A DNA stretch of 64,000 nucleotides from Alternaria dauci (GCF_042100115.1 NC_091272.1:5766001-5830000); one strand, 5' to 3'. Positions 1-9,801 are shown, counted from the first letter of the stretch. Notes: generated by a model from the letters alone, not told the origin. A program made the numbers and translations.

Positions 1-526
1 TGATATATCTGCGTGAGGGCGTCCAAGGTTGCGGCAATGACCTTGGGTTGCTTGCTTCCTAGCACTGGCAGGAGCTCTTCGATGACTGGGTCCGGCTTGT
101 CGGTTTCAATGTACAGCATCAGCGCCTCGAGCGCCTTTTGCTTCGCCGCCGGTCGTGTGGACGGTAGGCCCTTTTCGGCGATCGTCGCAATGGTGTTACC
201 CCGTGTCCTAAACAAGAAATCAGCAATGCGCCATGTACATTTGTTTGGGACAATCACCGTGTGCAACCCTGCTGTCCTGCTATGTCAAGGAAGGCGCACA
301 GTGCGCCGAGACCTTCTTGTTGTGCTGCAACGTTGGAGTCGCCCACGACGCCCTTCCATATGCTCGCATCGTTTATGAACTGGCGCACGACGGGGTCTGA
401 TTCGCTGGCAGCAAGACTGAATTCTTTGGCGGCGGTCTCGTAACCTTCTTTCCGCACCTTCCAGTTCTTGTGGACGAAGCGGTCGGGAAGCGGGAGCGAA
501 CTGAAATCTTCTTCTTGGTCCGCCAT
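1..526 (-). CDS. Stu2/Alp14/XMAP215-family microtubule polymerase, N-terminal part (cut by window start)
   Basis: Start of a TOG-domain microtubule-associated protein that binds tubulin and speeds plus-end growth at spindle poles and kinetochores. Exon 1 runs 526 to 258 and exon 2 from 207 off the window; the 50-nt intron (donor at 257, acceptor TAG at 208-210) is phase 2 and gives the join GCTR/TRGNT. The visible 158 or so residues match TOG1: an early DRFVHKNWKVRKEGYE helix, then TIATIAEKGLPSTR and LYIETDKPDPVIEELLP, with conserved PKVIAATLDAL. The ATG at 526 is the first in frame and fits the usual start of the family (M-x-x-x-EEDFSSLPL). The rest of TOG1, TOG2 and the coiled coil lie outside the window. 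It is divergent from PAC1, about 0.7 kb away. Family call is firm; fungal naming (stu2, alp14) is by family. Confidence 0.9.
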
Positions 527-1212
527 GGCTGGTTACGGGATGTGACGAGCGTACTGCGGGGTTGTGTAGGCGCGCAGAAAGGCTGGTGAACAGTGAGTCG
601 CGAGCGGTGAAGGATATACAGGGCCCTGCAGCGAAGAGGCGCAGAGTGCCCAAACAGTGTGAAGAGACACAGTGATGCGCGCGTGCACTAGTGGGCCTGT
701 TGCGCTCTGCCTGGTGCGCGGAATAGGAGCGGCGGAGACTCACCAGATGATGTCAGCAGGCGGTGTTTTGTTTTGGTTTGCTTTTTGTGAAGCTGTCGAA
801 TCGCAGAGCCTCGGATAGCGATAACAACGCGGTGTAGCGGCGGCAGCTGGGTGATGTAAAAGCTGCAAGTATTTTGGTTTGGTTCCCAAGGGAACAACAG
901 CGTCACCGGTTCCTGCCCAACATCCCTGCAGCCACATGAATGCCAACACCAACGGCCCTCGGAGAGCAGAGCCCACACGCACCCATTATTGCTTCGACAC
1001 AATCGCTATCCGCCTGCTGCCTGCTCCCTCTCCCAGTTTGCGCTCCCCCCCAAATACCCCGCCAGCCGCCCCTGCACTCGAGACTCCGCTCACCGCAATT
1101 CCCCGCGCCCACCAAAAACCTCCTCCGCATCGGCCGCACAAGACTGCGCAGCGCCTTGCGATAGTGCGTAGTCCGGATTAGCACCAATCGCATATGAGCT
1201 AGCCGTCTCGCC
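527..1212. other. Divergent intergenic region between STU2-like gene and PAC1
   Basis: About 690 bases holding the 5' leaders and promoters of two divergent microtubule genes. It has pyrimidine-rich C/T tracts just before the PAC1 start (about 1020-1140). I see no further gene or RNA. Confidence 0.6.
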
Positions 1213-2700
1213 ATGAGCGCGATACTAACAGACCGGCAAGCGGAAGAGCTGTGAGCATGGCCGATAGCGACTATCGCACGAGTCACCACTGACAACGAGC
1301 CAGGCACAAGGCCATAGTTGCTTATCTGGGTGTCATAAACGCGCCAAAGACTGCCGAGGCGTTTCGTGAGGAAGCCAACATAGCCGACAGCTTCGACGAT
1401 GCTACGCGGAAAAAGTACGAGGGCCTACTGGAGAAGAAGTGGACGAGTGTAGTGCGGTTGCAGAAGAAGGTAGCTGTGCGCGAATAAGCACACCGAACAC
1501 GCTGCTCACACAGTACAGGTCTTGGAACTCGAGCAGCGCAACCAGAGCCTCCAGAACGAGCTCGACTCGACCACGCCAACCTCGCTCATCAGAAGGAATC
1601 AAGATCCCACTAGCTGGCTGCCGCGAGCTCCAGCACGACATACCCTCCAATCACATCGCTCGCCGATCACATGCGTCGCATTCCATCCCGTCTTCTCGTC
1701 ACTCGCGTCAGGCTCGGAAGACACCACTATCAAGATCTGGGATTGGGAATTAGGTGAGCTCGAACGAACGGTCAAGGGACATACAAAAGGCGTGCTGGAT
1801 GTCGATTTCGGTGGCCCGAGGGGCGGTACCCTGTTAGCATCATGCTCGAGCGACTTGACCATCAAGCTGTGGGACCCCTCAGACGAATACAAGAATATCA
1901 GGACACTTCCCGGACACGACCACTCCGTCTCAGCGATTCGATTCATACCCAGTGGGGCTGCGGGCTCTCCATCGTCGGGCAACCTGCTGGTCTCTGCCTC
2001 GCGAGACAAGACGTTGCGGATATGGGATGTCACAACAGGATACTGTGTCAAGACAATACGCGGACACGCCGACTGGGTACGAGACGTCGCCCCTAGCTTT
2101 GACGGACGATGGCTCCTGTCAGCAGGAAACGACCAGACTGCCAGGCTATGGGACGCTAGCTCAGGAGAGCCCAAGTGCACTTTCCTCGGGCATGAGCATG
2201 TCATCGAGTGCGTTACAATTGCGCCTCCAGTATCCTACGCCAACCTTGCAGCGCTCGCTGGACTCAAGAAACCGCCGCCCCTGAGTAGTTCCGCCGAGTA
2301 CATTGCAACTGGATCGAGAGACAAGACCATAAAGATTTGGGACGGACGAGGAACGTTGATAAAGACTCTTACTGGCCACGACAATTGGATACGATCGCTG
2401 GTCTTCCATCCGGGTGGAAAGTACCTGCTGTCAGCTAGCGACGACAAAACCATCCGATGCTGGGATCTCACACAAGAAGGCCGCTGTGTCAAGACTGTGA
2501 CTGACGCACACGGGCACTTTGTCAGCTGTATGCGGTGGGCGCCAAATGTTATCAAGGATGTGCCTGTGAATGGTGACGCTCCCAACGGCGCAGCCAATGG
2601 TACCAATAAGAAGAAAGAGGAAGAGGCTGCCAAAGCAGGCATACGATGTGTTATTGCGACAGGCTGCGTTGATTTAAACGTTCGCATCTTTGCATCGTGA
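1213..2700 (+). CDS. PAC1: Nuclear distribution protein PAC1/nudF (LIS1 homologue)
   Basis: LIS1-type regulator of cytoplasmic dynein needed for nuclear migration and spindle positioning. Three exons: 1213-1250, 1304-1469 and 1519-2700, joined in frame to give 461 aa, the usual size for fungal PAC1. Residues 1-45 form a LisH motif ([17 protein letters not shown]), followed by the conserved [18 protein letters not shown] and a short coiled coil ([17 protein letters not shown]). The rest is a seven-blade WD40 propeller with repeated GH...WD units, ending in NVRIFAS. A fungal-type loop (about residues 300-325) interrupts the fifth blade, and a Lys/Glu-rich low-complexity insert ([10 protein letters not shown]) lies in the last. 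The first exon of 38 nt is short but encodes the family-typical M-S-x-I-L-T-D-R-Q start. It is divergent from the STU2-like gene. Confidence 0.97.
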
Positions 2701-3249
2701 GGAGGAACAGCATTCGACGCTTTTGTCCTTGTTGTTCAGTACGTGTTCTGTATAGGGAAGATTGGATGTACAGGCGAGATGGCTTCTATATACGAGGCCC
2801 CATGAGTTCTAGTTTTTACGACTTCATGTAAATACCCAAGTTACGCGCCATGATAGTCTCTCACGCGTCATGATAACGGCGCAAGGAGGAGAAGGGCATG
2901 CATATCAGGTTGGCGTCAATATGGGTGGGAAGACCAATGATAGAGCAATAACAGACACGCGATGAATACGACTCGAAAGACTTGAACTGATTGACACGAT
3001 ATGACTTGAAGTTCCGAGTCACCTTGCTTGATAGTAGCCATGCGCATCTAGCGTGCTGCAAACATGTTCGAAGCTGAGGCTCGTGTCCCCATGGAGCCTT
3101 GCAGGTCCCGCTTCGCGTGACGTGGGCTTAGTCACCAACGCGCTAGCGGAGCGGAAAAATTAGCCCCAACCTTCGATAGCTTAACTTTTCTCTCAGCAGC
3201 CTGCATCTTCTCTTCCTACATCACTACTGTTTTACACTGCAGCACAACC
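2701..3249. other. Intergenic: PAC1 3' end and snoRNA host promoter
   Basis: Contains the PAC1 3' UTR, then the presumed promoter of the snoRNA host gene. A pyrimidine-rich stretch (about 3185-3235, with repeated CTTCTC/CATCACTAC) precedes the host transcript. No other gene seen. Confidence 0.5.
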
Positions 3250-3386
3250 ATGGCGTATCAACGATACAGCGAGATTCGCTATAGTGCGCAAAACATCTAC
3301 TGCTAACTCCAAGCACTAACGGCTCTGCTCCCAGCATGGGTTGACTTTGGTAAGTACAAGCGCACCGCCCTCATCTCATCCCGCAC

Positions 3387-3476
3387 CTTCATGATGATTC
3401 ACAAAGCCAAAAACAAATTAGAGTCTTTGACCTCTAGGGGAATGAAACTCAAACTTTTGCACGTCAGTCTGATCGG
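3387..3476 (+). ncRNA. Box C/D snoRNA, snR72-like (predicted 25S Am876)
   Basis: C box ATGATGA at 3391-3397 and D box CTGA at 3469-3472, inside the intron 3350-3538. The 12 nt at 3456-3467 (TTTGCACGTCAG) are complementary to the conserved 25S rRNA stretch CTGACGTGCAAA. The fifth base upstream of the D box pairs with the A of CTGA, which by my count is yeast A876, the snR72 site. Terminal stem is weak (CCG/CGG). Exact ends are estimated. Confidence 0.85.
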
Positions 3477-3654
3477 ACTGCTTCCATCACATTTGTCTTC
3501 GACTTTTGCGAATAGAGCATCGAGCTAACTAGCTCCAGAATTCTTTGACAATGCTTAGCGTATATGCGCAGCGCAATCTCTAGCTACTGCAGCATGCAGT
3601 TCCGTCATTAGGCGACATGAATGGTAAGCACATACTCGCTCTGTTCCCTACTCC

Positions 3655-3744
3655 TCCAATGATGACCTGTTGTGCTACGGCACGCTGGAAATTACCGACC
3701 AAGCCTTCGGGCAGTGCCGATAAAAAATGGCTGTTTCTGATCTT
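3655..3744 (+). ncRNA. Box C/D snoRNA, snR77-like (predicted 18S Um578)
   Basis: C box at 3659-3665 and D box at 3737-3740 in the intron 3624-3808. The internal guide at 3684-3697 (GCTGGAAATTACCG) is complementary to the 18S 530-loop stretch CGGTAATTCCAGC apart from one bulged A, with AATTACCG unbroken. With a D' box CCAA at 3699-3702, the fifth upstream base (A3694) faces U578, the site guided by yeast snR77. The bulge makes this assignment slightly less sure than its neighbours. Confidence 0.75.
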
Positions 3745-3853
3745 AACCTCACTTCTACCACTCTTTTCAACGCCGCTTGTAGCTTTGCTAACATTCTGCG
3801 TTCTACAGGCATCCAATTGGTACGGTTCCTCCTTTTCGAACTCTTCTCGAACA

Positions 3854-3940
3854 CTATATGATGATTCCGCACTGGGCACCGACAATTCTTGACGGACATG
3901 CTTATTATGGCAGGCCTCAGAAACCTCGCCGACTGATCTG
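3854..3940 (+). ncRNA. Box C/D snoRNA with a non-yeast guide (predicted 25S TGCCCAGTGC region)
   Basis: C box ATGATGA at 3858-3864 and D box CTGA at 3933-3936 in the intron 3820-3999. The best guide I can see is GCACTGGGCA at 3869-3878, before a D'-like CCGA at 3879-3882, complementary to TGCCCAGTGC in 25S rRNA. The +5 rule would then point to the third C of GCCC, around yeast position 2086, which I do not recall as methylated in yeast. The sequence before the D box did not match any rRNA stretch I could recall. Confidence 0.65.
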
Positions 3941-4063
3941 CTCCGCCATCTTTCACGTTCACACAAGCGTTGCTGAGCTTCGGCTAACAACCCAACCAGT
4001 CTGTTATTTGCAACAGTCTGCGAGATGTCACTTGGTAAGCACATTCCTCTTTCCCAACCCCTG

Positions 4064-4150
4064 CGAAATGATGAACACTTGATGACGAGTCCGACGGGTT
4101 CGCCCGGTGAAGACTTAAATCAAAAATATCCATTCATGTCAACTGATCCA
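4064..4150 (+). ncRNA. Box C/D snoRNA, snR76-like (predicted 25S Cm2197)
   Basis: C box at 4068-4074 and D box at 4143-4146 in the intron 4035-4213. The guide ATCCATTCATG at 4128-4138 is complementary to the 25S stretch CATGAATGGAT; the fifth base before the D box (G4138) pairs with the first C of that stretch, within one base of yeast C2197, the snR76 target. Confidence 0.85.
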
Positions 4151-4268
4151 ACGCTCATGCATACCACTTGCTTGCTGTTTCCTGGTTGAAGTTCTTGCTA
4201 ACTTTCTGCCTAGACTTACTGGTGTTTGTCTCCCTCCATCCGGTACGCTCCGCGCCTTTCTCCTTCTC

Positions 4269-4347
4269 CGAAATGATGATACGACACAATCAAAGACAAG
4301 CATATGTCCAAGCTTCGGCGAAGACGAGAACCGTCATGTCTGATCCA
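4269..4347 (+). ncRNA. Box C/D snoRNA, snR74/U27-like (predicted 18S Am28)
   Basis: C box at 4273-4279 and D box at 4340-4343 in the intron 4243-4406. The guide GACAAGCATATG at 4295-4306 is a perfect 12-nt complement of CATATGCTTGTC near the 18S 5' end. With D' CCAA at 4308-4311 the fifth upstream base (T4303) pairs with A28, exactly the snR74 (human U27) site. Confidence 0.88.
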
Positions 4348-4475
4348 CACACACATCACCTTGTTTCATAAAGACGGTATACAACAGCAACTGATGAGTT
4401 GCACAGGATCGTCTACTACTACTGTAAGCGTGATGACACATTTGGTAAGTCCTCCCTCATCATCTTCACCTCCCC

Positions 4476-4564
4476 TTAAAAGATGAACATTCAATTTATC
4501 ACGACGGTCTACCGAGCTACGGCAATGGTGATAACTGCCTGTGACAGGGCATGAGTCTGATCAG
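4476..4564 (+). ncRNA. Box C/D snoRNA, snR73-like (predicted 25S Cm2959)
   Basis: The C box is imperfect (AAGATGA at 4480-4486) and the D box CTGA is at 4557-4560, in the intron 4445-4623. The guide TCACGACGGTCTA at 4499-4511 is a perfect 13-nt complement of TAGACCGTCGTGA in 25S rRNA. With D' CCGA at 4512-4515 the fifth base (G4507) pairs with a C that I place at yeast 2958-2959 by counting back from the sarcin-ricin loop, the snR73 target. Confidence 0.85.
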
Positions 4565-4850
4565 TACCCTCAATCTGCACATAGTCATTACTCTCTGTGT
4601 ATCAAAGCTAACGATGTGCTCAGACTATAACCTCACTTCCATGACTTTTGCACTGGTGATGTCTTCACGCCCGATATGCGTGCACTCTTGCATAGAGATG
4701 TCATTCATTCAATATATGAGTGCCTTCTCCAATGTCAAGAGTCCCTTTGCGAAGCCAATGCCTTGTGTCCGCTATGGAGACTATTCACCAGCCGCTTGGA
4801 GCTCATCATGCCAAACGCCAAACATTGTTCGTATCCACCATACAAATAGC

Positions 4851-5177
4851 TCAATACAACCCAATTGTAATGTCTCCACGAATCCTTGCTGTCAGGTGAA
4901 TCTCTGCCTCCAAGTCCAATTTGATACCGAGGAGCAATGCAGCGTCCTTCGGCTTGCCATTTTCGTCTACTGGGCCCTTGATGATGTTTCCGGCCGGTCG
5001 GTTGAGTGTGGCTGAAGATGGTACAGGGCCGACCTTCGAAGAGACTTTACGACCACCGGAGGCTTGTCCGTCGCTTTCAGTGTCGGAGCCGTAGGCTGTT
5101 GGACGAATGGTGGAGTCGCTAATCAAGGTCAGCACACGAACACTCTTCCGTGTAGGACTTGCTTACAGAGTAGACAT
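4851..5177 (-). CDS. Small conserved-looking protein of unknown function (92 aa)
   Basis: Two exons, 5177-5167 (11 nt) and 5118-4851, joined across a 48-nt intron (GTAAGC ... TTGATTAG) to give 92 aa starting M-S-T-L-D-S-T-I-R-P. I recognise no named domain. The first half is Ser/Gly-rich and acidic; the second half (KLDLEAEIHLTARIRGDIT) has alternating charged and hydrophobic residues typical of a folded amphipathic element. The tiny first exon supplies the ATG; the continuous frame alone has none at a sensible place. The gene is convergent with the snoRNA host gene (its stop is about 200 bp from the last host exon) and divergent from the 674-aa gene at 5811. Coding status is inferred from splice signals and composition. 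Confidence 0.6.
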
Positions 5178-5810
5178 TTTGATAAGAATTGAGAACGGCG
5201 AGGAACTGATATTAGGTATTAGGCAAGTGGTTCAGACTGGGCAGGCTCCGGGCCGTTGCTGAGTGTGTTGGTGGATGGTAAGGATGAGGTGCAGGTCGAC
5301 TGTACTGGCCTTTAGCGAGTGCCATATCTCTGCCTTATATGTAGAGTCACCACCAGATACAGCGACACCACGGGTCGTTGTCCTTTACCACGAGTCGCTG
5401 TCGCGTTAGATCGTCGAAACCACTCTTGTGGCACTCCTGCGTCTCACAGTCGCTGCCATCGTTCGAGTCTCGTACCAGCCTCACTGCAGAAGGAGAATCC
5501 AGGGTCCAGGCAAGATGATCAGCGATGGTCGCTTGGACATTGTGGGGATATGCTATGCTCGTTGGCGGGGCGGTTAGGAGGATGAAACACACGGGGTGCG
5601 GTGAGGCTCAGGGCGAACGTCTCAACTTGAACATGGTTGCCCTCTGTCGCACGAGCATCAGACCATCAAAATCACACAGTCAAGCCAGTTCTTCGAAGCT
5701 ATGGTAATGCGCTTAGACCGAACAGATCGCAGCCTGTAAGCGGTGGTGACTTGGTGGATATCCATGCCGGTCTATACACCAATGCACTACCGTAATGCAC
5801 CACACTCAGG
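5178..5810. other. Divergent intergenic region
   Basis: About 630 bases shared as promoter by the small minus-strand gene and the plus-strand gene at 5811. Several short frames exist on both strands but none has splice or family support. No RNA gene seen. Confidence 0.5.
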
Positions 5811-7835
5811 ATGGTGCTCTCAATCCTTATCGCCGCCATCGTAGCCCCAGGTTTACTTGGCTCACAAGAGGCTATCCGACAATCACAATCCAAAGAGAAA
5901 AGAGAAGAGCATCGCGCCCGTCGCTGCAACCTCATCGCAACATGCGTCAAGTCATCGCATCGCAGCCGAGAGATAGACGGTCGCCAGGTCGTCTTGAGAA
6001 ACGGAAAGCTTTGGATTGACACGGGCACTGAGGATGGGAGCCCCCTAGGCCATCCGTACGCTGGGTACTACCTACCTTATCCTGATACCAACTACGAAGG
6101 CCTCGTCACAACAATCACGGATGTCGCGCCGATTATGAACTGGGTGTACGTCGATAAGCAGACTGGGGAAGTCAAGTACGGTGTCCGCGCAGATGCTCAA
6201 CCGAATCTCACTGGTCCATTCGATTGCACGCGACAAGATCGGCGACTGACATTTGATGGCTGGGAGGGATGGTGCGCAGTCGAAGAAGCTCCAGGTCTTT
6301 GGGGACTGTATTTTGACCTTGACGACGATGGCCTAAAGTCAAGAGTCGCGCCTAATACCAGGGTGTTGGAGATTGAATTGAGCAGGAAAGAAAAGAGGTT
6401 TCAGAAAGAGGCGGAAGTTCGACAGCAGGACCAGACGACGAAAAGGGCGGTTGATGCGAAAGAGGATGCGCCGGTTGATCAGCCGTTGGCTGCAGAGGCA
6501 CTTGTGTCGAAGCCGGGGGTGGTTAACGAGGGAGGAGGTAAAGGGAGTAATGAGCAAGAGGCGTATAGACCGATGAAGATACCCAAGTCTATATTTGAGG
6601 ATCCGCCTCCTGTGGTAGAGTCGTTGGTTTTCAGACCTGCTACACCGCCACCAGCGTACTCCCCTGCTGTAGGGGAGGATGCGGAATCTTTGGACTCGAC
6701 ATCAAAACCCAATACAGCATCTACTGACATATCCGGTATGGGGCAGAGCAACAGCTCACCAAACGTAGGGGGTTCTTCATCTTCCAACGTAACAGAATCT
6801 TTGCCTGCCGAAGCGCAGTCAGCAGTCGGTGGAGAGAGCGAAGACATTCTGAACCAGGCAAATGTTTTGCGAGCCCAACCGCCTCCCAATCTTATCAATG
6901 ATGGGAAAAGTACCCCAGGAAATACAGAATCCCCATCCGCTGAACAGCAATCCACATCTGAGAGCGGGAAGCGAACCACACCCAAGCTGAACAGAAGCAG
7001 CGGCTCACGAGCCCTAGCCCAGGCTCAGAAGTTCGAGGCTCTTGCAGCAGCTCAGATGCCTGGTTCCGATGCTCGAAGGCAATCAAGTGAACGTAAATCT
7101 CGGGCTAATAGTACTACTTCTTCTGTCTACTCCAACGAAGGTGAGTCACTGAACGCGCCTGGGATCAGCGTACAGCCCCAAGCCTCCCCAACACCAGCAC
7201 CTTTAGCATTGGCGATCTCAAAAGCAAATCAAGCGAAGGCATTAGCAAGGCGGCCGCAACCATCCGATCCTAGCCCCGCGTCTGAACCTTCTATTCAACG
7301 GCCTACAACACCTCCACGTCAACGAGCACCGTCCGTACGAGAAGACCCAGCGATATCTGGTGCTCAATTTAAGGCAGGCGCCAGACCAGCTATATCTCTT
7401 CCACGCCGGCCAAATCCTTCTAAGTCAAGTCCCAGCCCAAGTGCGACCTCACAAAGACCGACTTTTCGACAACCAACACAAACGTCTAGTCAAAATCGCC
7501 AGCAGAGGAAACGTTCTGCCTCTGAGCTATCGTCGTCCTCATCGAGAGTTGATGCATCTCGCTCGTCGCCCAAGTCGTCACCCATAACACCAAGTCGACA
7601 GTCTCTCGCTCGTACTATGACGAGTGGAAAAGGCAATCAGGGCATGAGTAACAGAATCGGTGGTACTCAGGGCAGGATGAATGGTGCGTCCAGACAACCT
7701 GCTGCTGCTGCTGGTCGTGGAAGGGGAAGAGAGAGGTCGGTAACTAACGGTACGAGGAAGACTACCTCTGCGTTGTTTAGGGAGATTGACGATCTGGTTA
7801 GTTTGGAGAACCAAGATGGGCAGACGAAGAGATGA
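5811..7835 (+). CDS. Uncharacterised fungal protein with a folded N-terminal domain and long disordered tail (674 aa)
   Basis: Single-exon 674-aa protein; I do not recognise a named domain. Residues 1-17 are hydrophobic (MVLSILIAAIVAPGLLG), a possible signal anchor, followed by a charged helix. Residues 55-200 look folded and conserved in type: GRQVVLRNGKLWIDTG, HPYAGYYLPYPDTNYEG, TFDGWEGWCAVEEAPGLWG, with several Trp and two Cys. From about residue 200 the chain becomes disordered: Lys/Glu-rich, then Pro/Ser/Thr/Gln-rich with basic patches, and a Gly/Arg stretch (AAAGRGRGRERS) near the C-terminus that could bind nucleic acid. The ATG at 5811 is chosen because it opens the frame just before the hydrophobic segment. 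Function unknown; a membrane- or ER-linked scaffold is only a guess. Confidence 0.8.
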   Translation: MVLSILIAAIVAPGLLGSQEAIRQSQSKEKREEHRARRCNLIATCVKSSHRSREIDGRQVVLRNGKLWIDTGTEDGSPLGHPYAGYYLPYPDTNYEGLVTTITDVAPIMNWVYVDKQTGEVKYGVRADAQPNLTGPFDCTRQDRRLTFDGWEGWCAVEEAPGLWGLYFDLDDDGLKSRVAPNTRVLEIELSRKEKRFQKEAEVRQQDQTTKRAVDAKEDAPVDQPLAAEALVSKPGVVNEGGGKGSNEQEAYRPMKIPKSIFEDPPPVVESLVFRPATPPPAYSPAVGEDAESLDSTSKPNTASTDISGMGQSNSSPNVGGSSSSNVTESLPAEAQSAVGGESEDILNQANVLRAQPPPNLINDGKSTPGNTESPSAEQQSTSESGKRTTPKLNRSSGSRALAQAQKFEALAAAQMPGSDARRQSSERKSRANSTTSSVYSNEGESLNAPGISVQPQASPTPAPLALAISKANQAKALARRPQPSDPSPASEPSIQRPTTPPRQRAPSVREDPAISGAQFKAGARPAISLPRRPNPSKSSPSPSATSQRPTFRQPTQTSSQNRQQRKRSASELSSSSSRVDASRSSPKSSPITPSRQSLARTMTSGKGNQGMSNRIGGTQGRMNGASRQPAAAAGRGRGRERSVTNGTRKTTSALFREIDDLVSLENQDGQTKR

Positions 7836-8549
7836 AATAATATTAGCCTGGCATACCAGTAGGGAATAGAAATCAATTGGGCCTAGAACATTTCTCTGAA
7901 CGAAAACGCATCCAGATACAAGCAAAGATTCGAAATTCAAGCGAGATGTTCACGATGGTGCACAAAAGGGCTAAATGTTATTCCTGTCTTCCATTCGTTC
8001 GCTTCATCCGACACTCCAGAACAACCTTCTCTTTTCCATGATATCAGTACCCACGCACGAATTCTCAAACCTGTCACTTGCGAACTTCTATGTTGCGAGT
8101 CCTCGTATGCCAAATATTCGCCAGCCAATCCGCCCGTTGCCGCCCCTGCTGACTGGCAAATGTGAAACTCGACCCACCATCGACCGACTCGCTCCTCGCA
8201 AGTGCTTCAAGTTCCTGACACGTTTTGGCAGTGCGTCGCAGCCGATACTAATCACGCGAGAACAAAGTGACATGTACCATGTATTGTTTGAAGACGATAT
8301 GGTAATGCTGCGATGATGATGGCAATGTAATTGACAGTTGAAAGCTGGGGTAGCTACCTGAGCGTGATGAGTACTGCCCACAGACAAGTGCGCTTTGCTT
8401 GAAGTCTTGAACGGATCAAGTGCTTGTTTTATCGTGGTCTGTACCCGGTTTCTTCTTATTTGTCAACAGATACATTTGGTGGATGCTTATCGACTGAAGC
8501 GTGTCCCGAATATATTTTCTCCACCATACCTAGGTACAAACAATCCACG
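7836..8549. other. Intergenic region
   Basis: 3' UTR of the preceding gene and upstream region of the gene at 8550. A frame opening at 8424 runs into that gene, but the ATG at 8550 gives the more natural start. Nothing else seen. Confidence 0.5.
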
Positions 8550-9801
8550 ATGGATGCCTCTACGGGACTCTATAAACGTCTAGGCGAGATACCGGAAGAC
8601 CCAAACGACCCGGATAGCCTGGAAGACCTCATAGTCTGCGCATTTGGTGCTTTTGAGCGATACTACGTTTGCTGGAAAACCAAGGGCGGGGAGTTTAAGC
8701 AAGGTGCGCATACGCAATCTAACATAATGACCATCTTTGTACTAACGCTCAGAAGATGGCTACGATCTTCCTCCTGCACTCAGAGACTGGCTCTACCCTA
8801 CGGACGGCACAACGCGAGATTTCGCGTCACTTCAAGTCGTTTTTGGACGAGGGGAGGAATACTTCGCGTCTGATAAGAACGGGAAATTAGAGCACAAGGA
8901 GCCAGAAGTGAAGAAACCGGTACCTACAGATGACGAAGAGAAGCTTGATAGACAGGCACTGAGGAGATCGAGGACAGTGTCATTCTTGCGGCCCTTGTCA
9001 GAGACGAGTGTACGATCTGACGGTGGGATGAGCGACACGAATAGGAGTAAGCGGTCAAGTTCGATAAGTTCGCAACGAGCGAGTCGACCACCGAGCCTGA
9101 GTTACACAAATTCACGAACGAACTCGGAAATATCGCTGCTGGGAGAGACGATTGTCGAAGGCCAGAGGAGTCAACCGACACGACCTTCATATATATCGCA
9201 GTGGACGGCTCTTGGATCTAGTGTAGGGGAGTTGAAGCAAGTGGCATCTCCATCAGCGTCGGAGCACGGGATACATGGCCTACCAGTCATCGAAGCAGAG
9301 CACGATCAGGTACCACCAAAAACAGCATCTCCAGCACCAGTCGCGAGTAGATCATCGTTACCTCCATCGCAGACTGACACATTACCGAACGTCACAGCGC
9401 GACAGCAAAACTTTCAGGCCCAAGGGATCTCCACATCAGACACTCCACCGTGCACATGTGGCTGCCACACTTCACCACTACCATTGCCACCACAACAAGC
9501 CAAATCCACCTATGTAACCACCGCAACACAAACATCACCTCTACCCTCGCCACTTTACCGAGAAACCTCGAGCCCCTCCTACTGGCCCTCACAAGCGAAC
9601 TACACTGCTATACCTCAAGATGCAGCTTACTATACTGACGAAGACTACGATACCCCACCAGTTCTCATGGGACGAATGTCGACGTACTTTAGCAAACCAG
9701 GATATCAGTTAGGAGACAGCTTGTTCAGTGGGTACCAGCCGATTAATTGGACCAGTGGATATGAAGAAGTGGATGACTCTGGCGGGGAAGATACGGGGTA
9801 A
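8550..9801 (+). CDS. Uncharacterised fungal protein, Ser-rich with Cys/His motif (400 aa)
   Basis: Two exons, 8550-8703 and 8753-9801, joined over a 49-nt intron (GTGCGC ... CGCTCAG, branch ACTAAC) to give 400 aa. The N-terminal 110 residues are ordered (YKRLGEIPEDPNDPDSLEDL, then GYDLPPALRDWLYPTDG and FGRGEEYFASDKNGK) and read like a small domain that meets WD/Trp-containing partners, but I cannot name it. The middle is Ser/Arg-rich with repeated RRSRTVS/KRSSSIS patches that look like phosphorylation sites. Near residue 285 there is a compact PPCTCGCHTSPLPLPP motif that could bind metal. The C-terminus is acidic. An in-frame ATG further upstream (8424) would add 42 residues of unlikely sequence. 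Confidence 0.75.

Larger units (their letters stand above)
3250..4650 (+). ncRNA. Non-coding host gene for six intronic box C/D snoRNAs
   Basis: The region has short exons separated by introns, and six of the introns follow one plan: GTAAG or GTACG donor, then 26-41 nt of pyrimidine-rich sequence, an ATGATGA C box (one variant), 71-82 nt to a CTGA D box, then 63-68 nt with (mostly) a GCTAAC branch and a C/TAG acceptor. Proposed introns: 3284-3334 (no snoRNA), 3350-3538, 3624-3808, 3820-3999, 4035-4213, 4243-4406, 4445-4623. Donors recur about every 200 bp. The spliced exons (15, 85, 11, 35, 29 and 38 nt) keep no reading frame: an ATG at 3250 reaches a stop after 22 codons. So the exons look non-coding, as in UHG-type host genes. 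Ends of the transcript are approximate. The arrangement resembles the yeast snR72-78 polycistron, here converted to or kept as intronic copies. Confidence 0.88.

Noticed and set aside
3580..4044. Overlapping open frames on both strands inside the snoRNA host gene, up to 154 codons
   Set aside because: They run across introns, C/D boxes and branch sites and share no frame with the exons; the regular snoRNA layout explains the sequence better.
3250..4650. A multiplying family of introner-like elements as the cause of the similar introns
   Set aside because: The shared parts are only splice signals and C/D boxes, and the sequences between them differ and match different rRNA sites, so separate snoRNA genes explain the pattern better.
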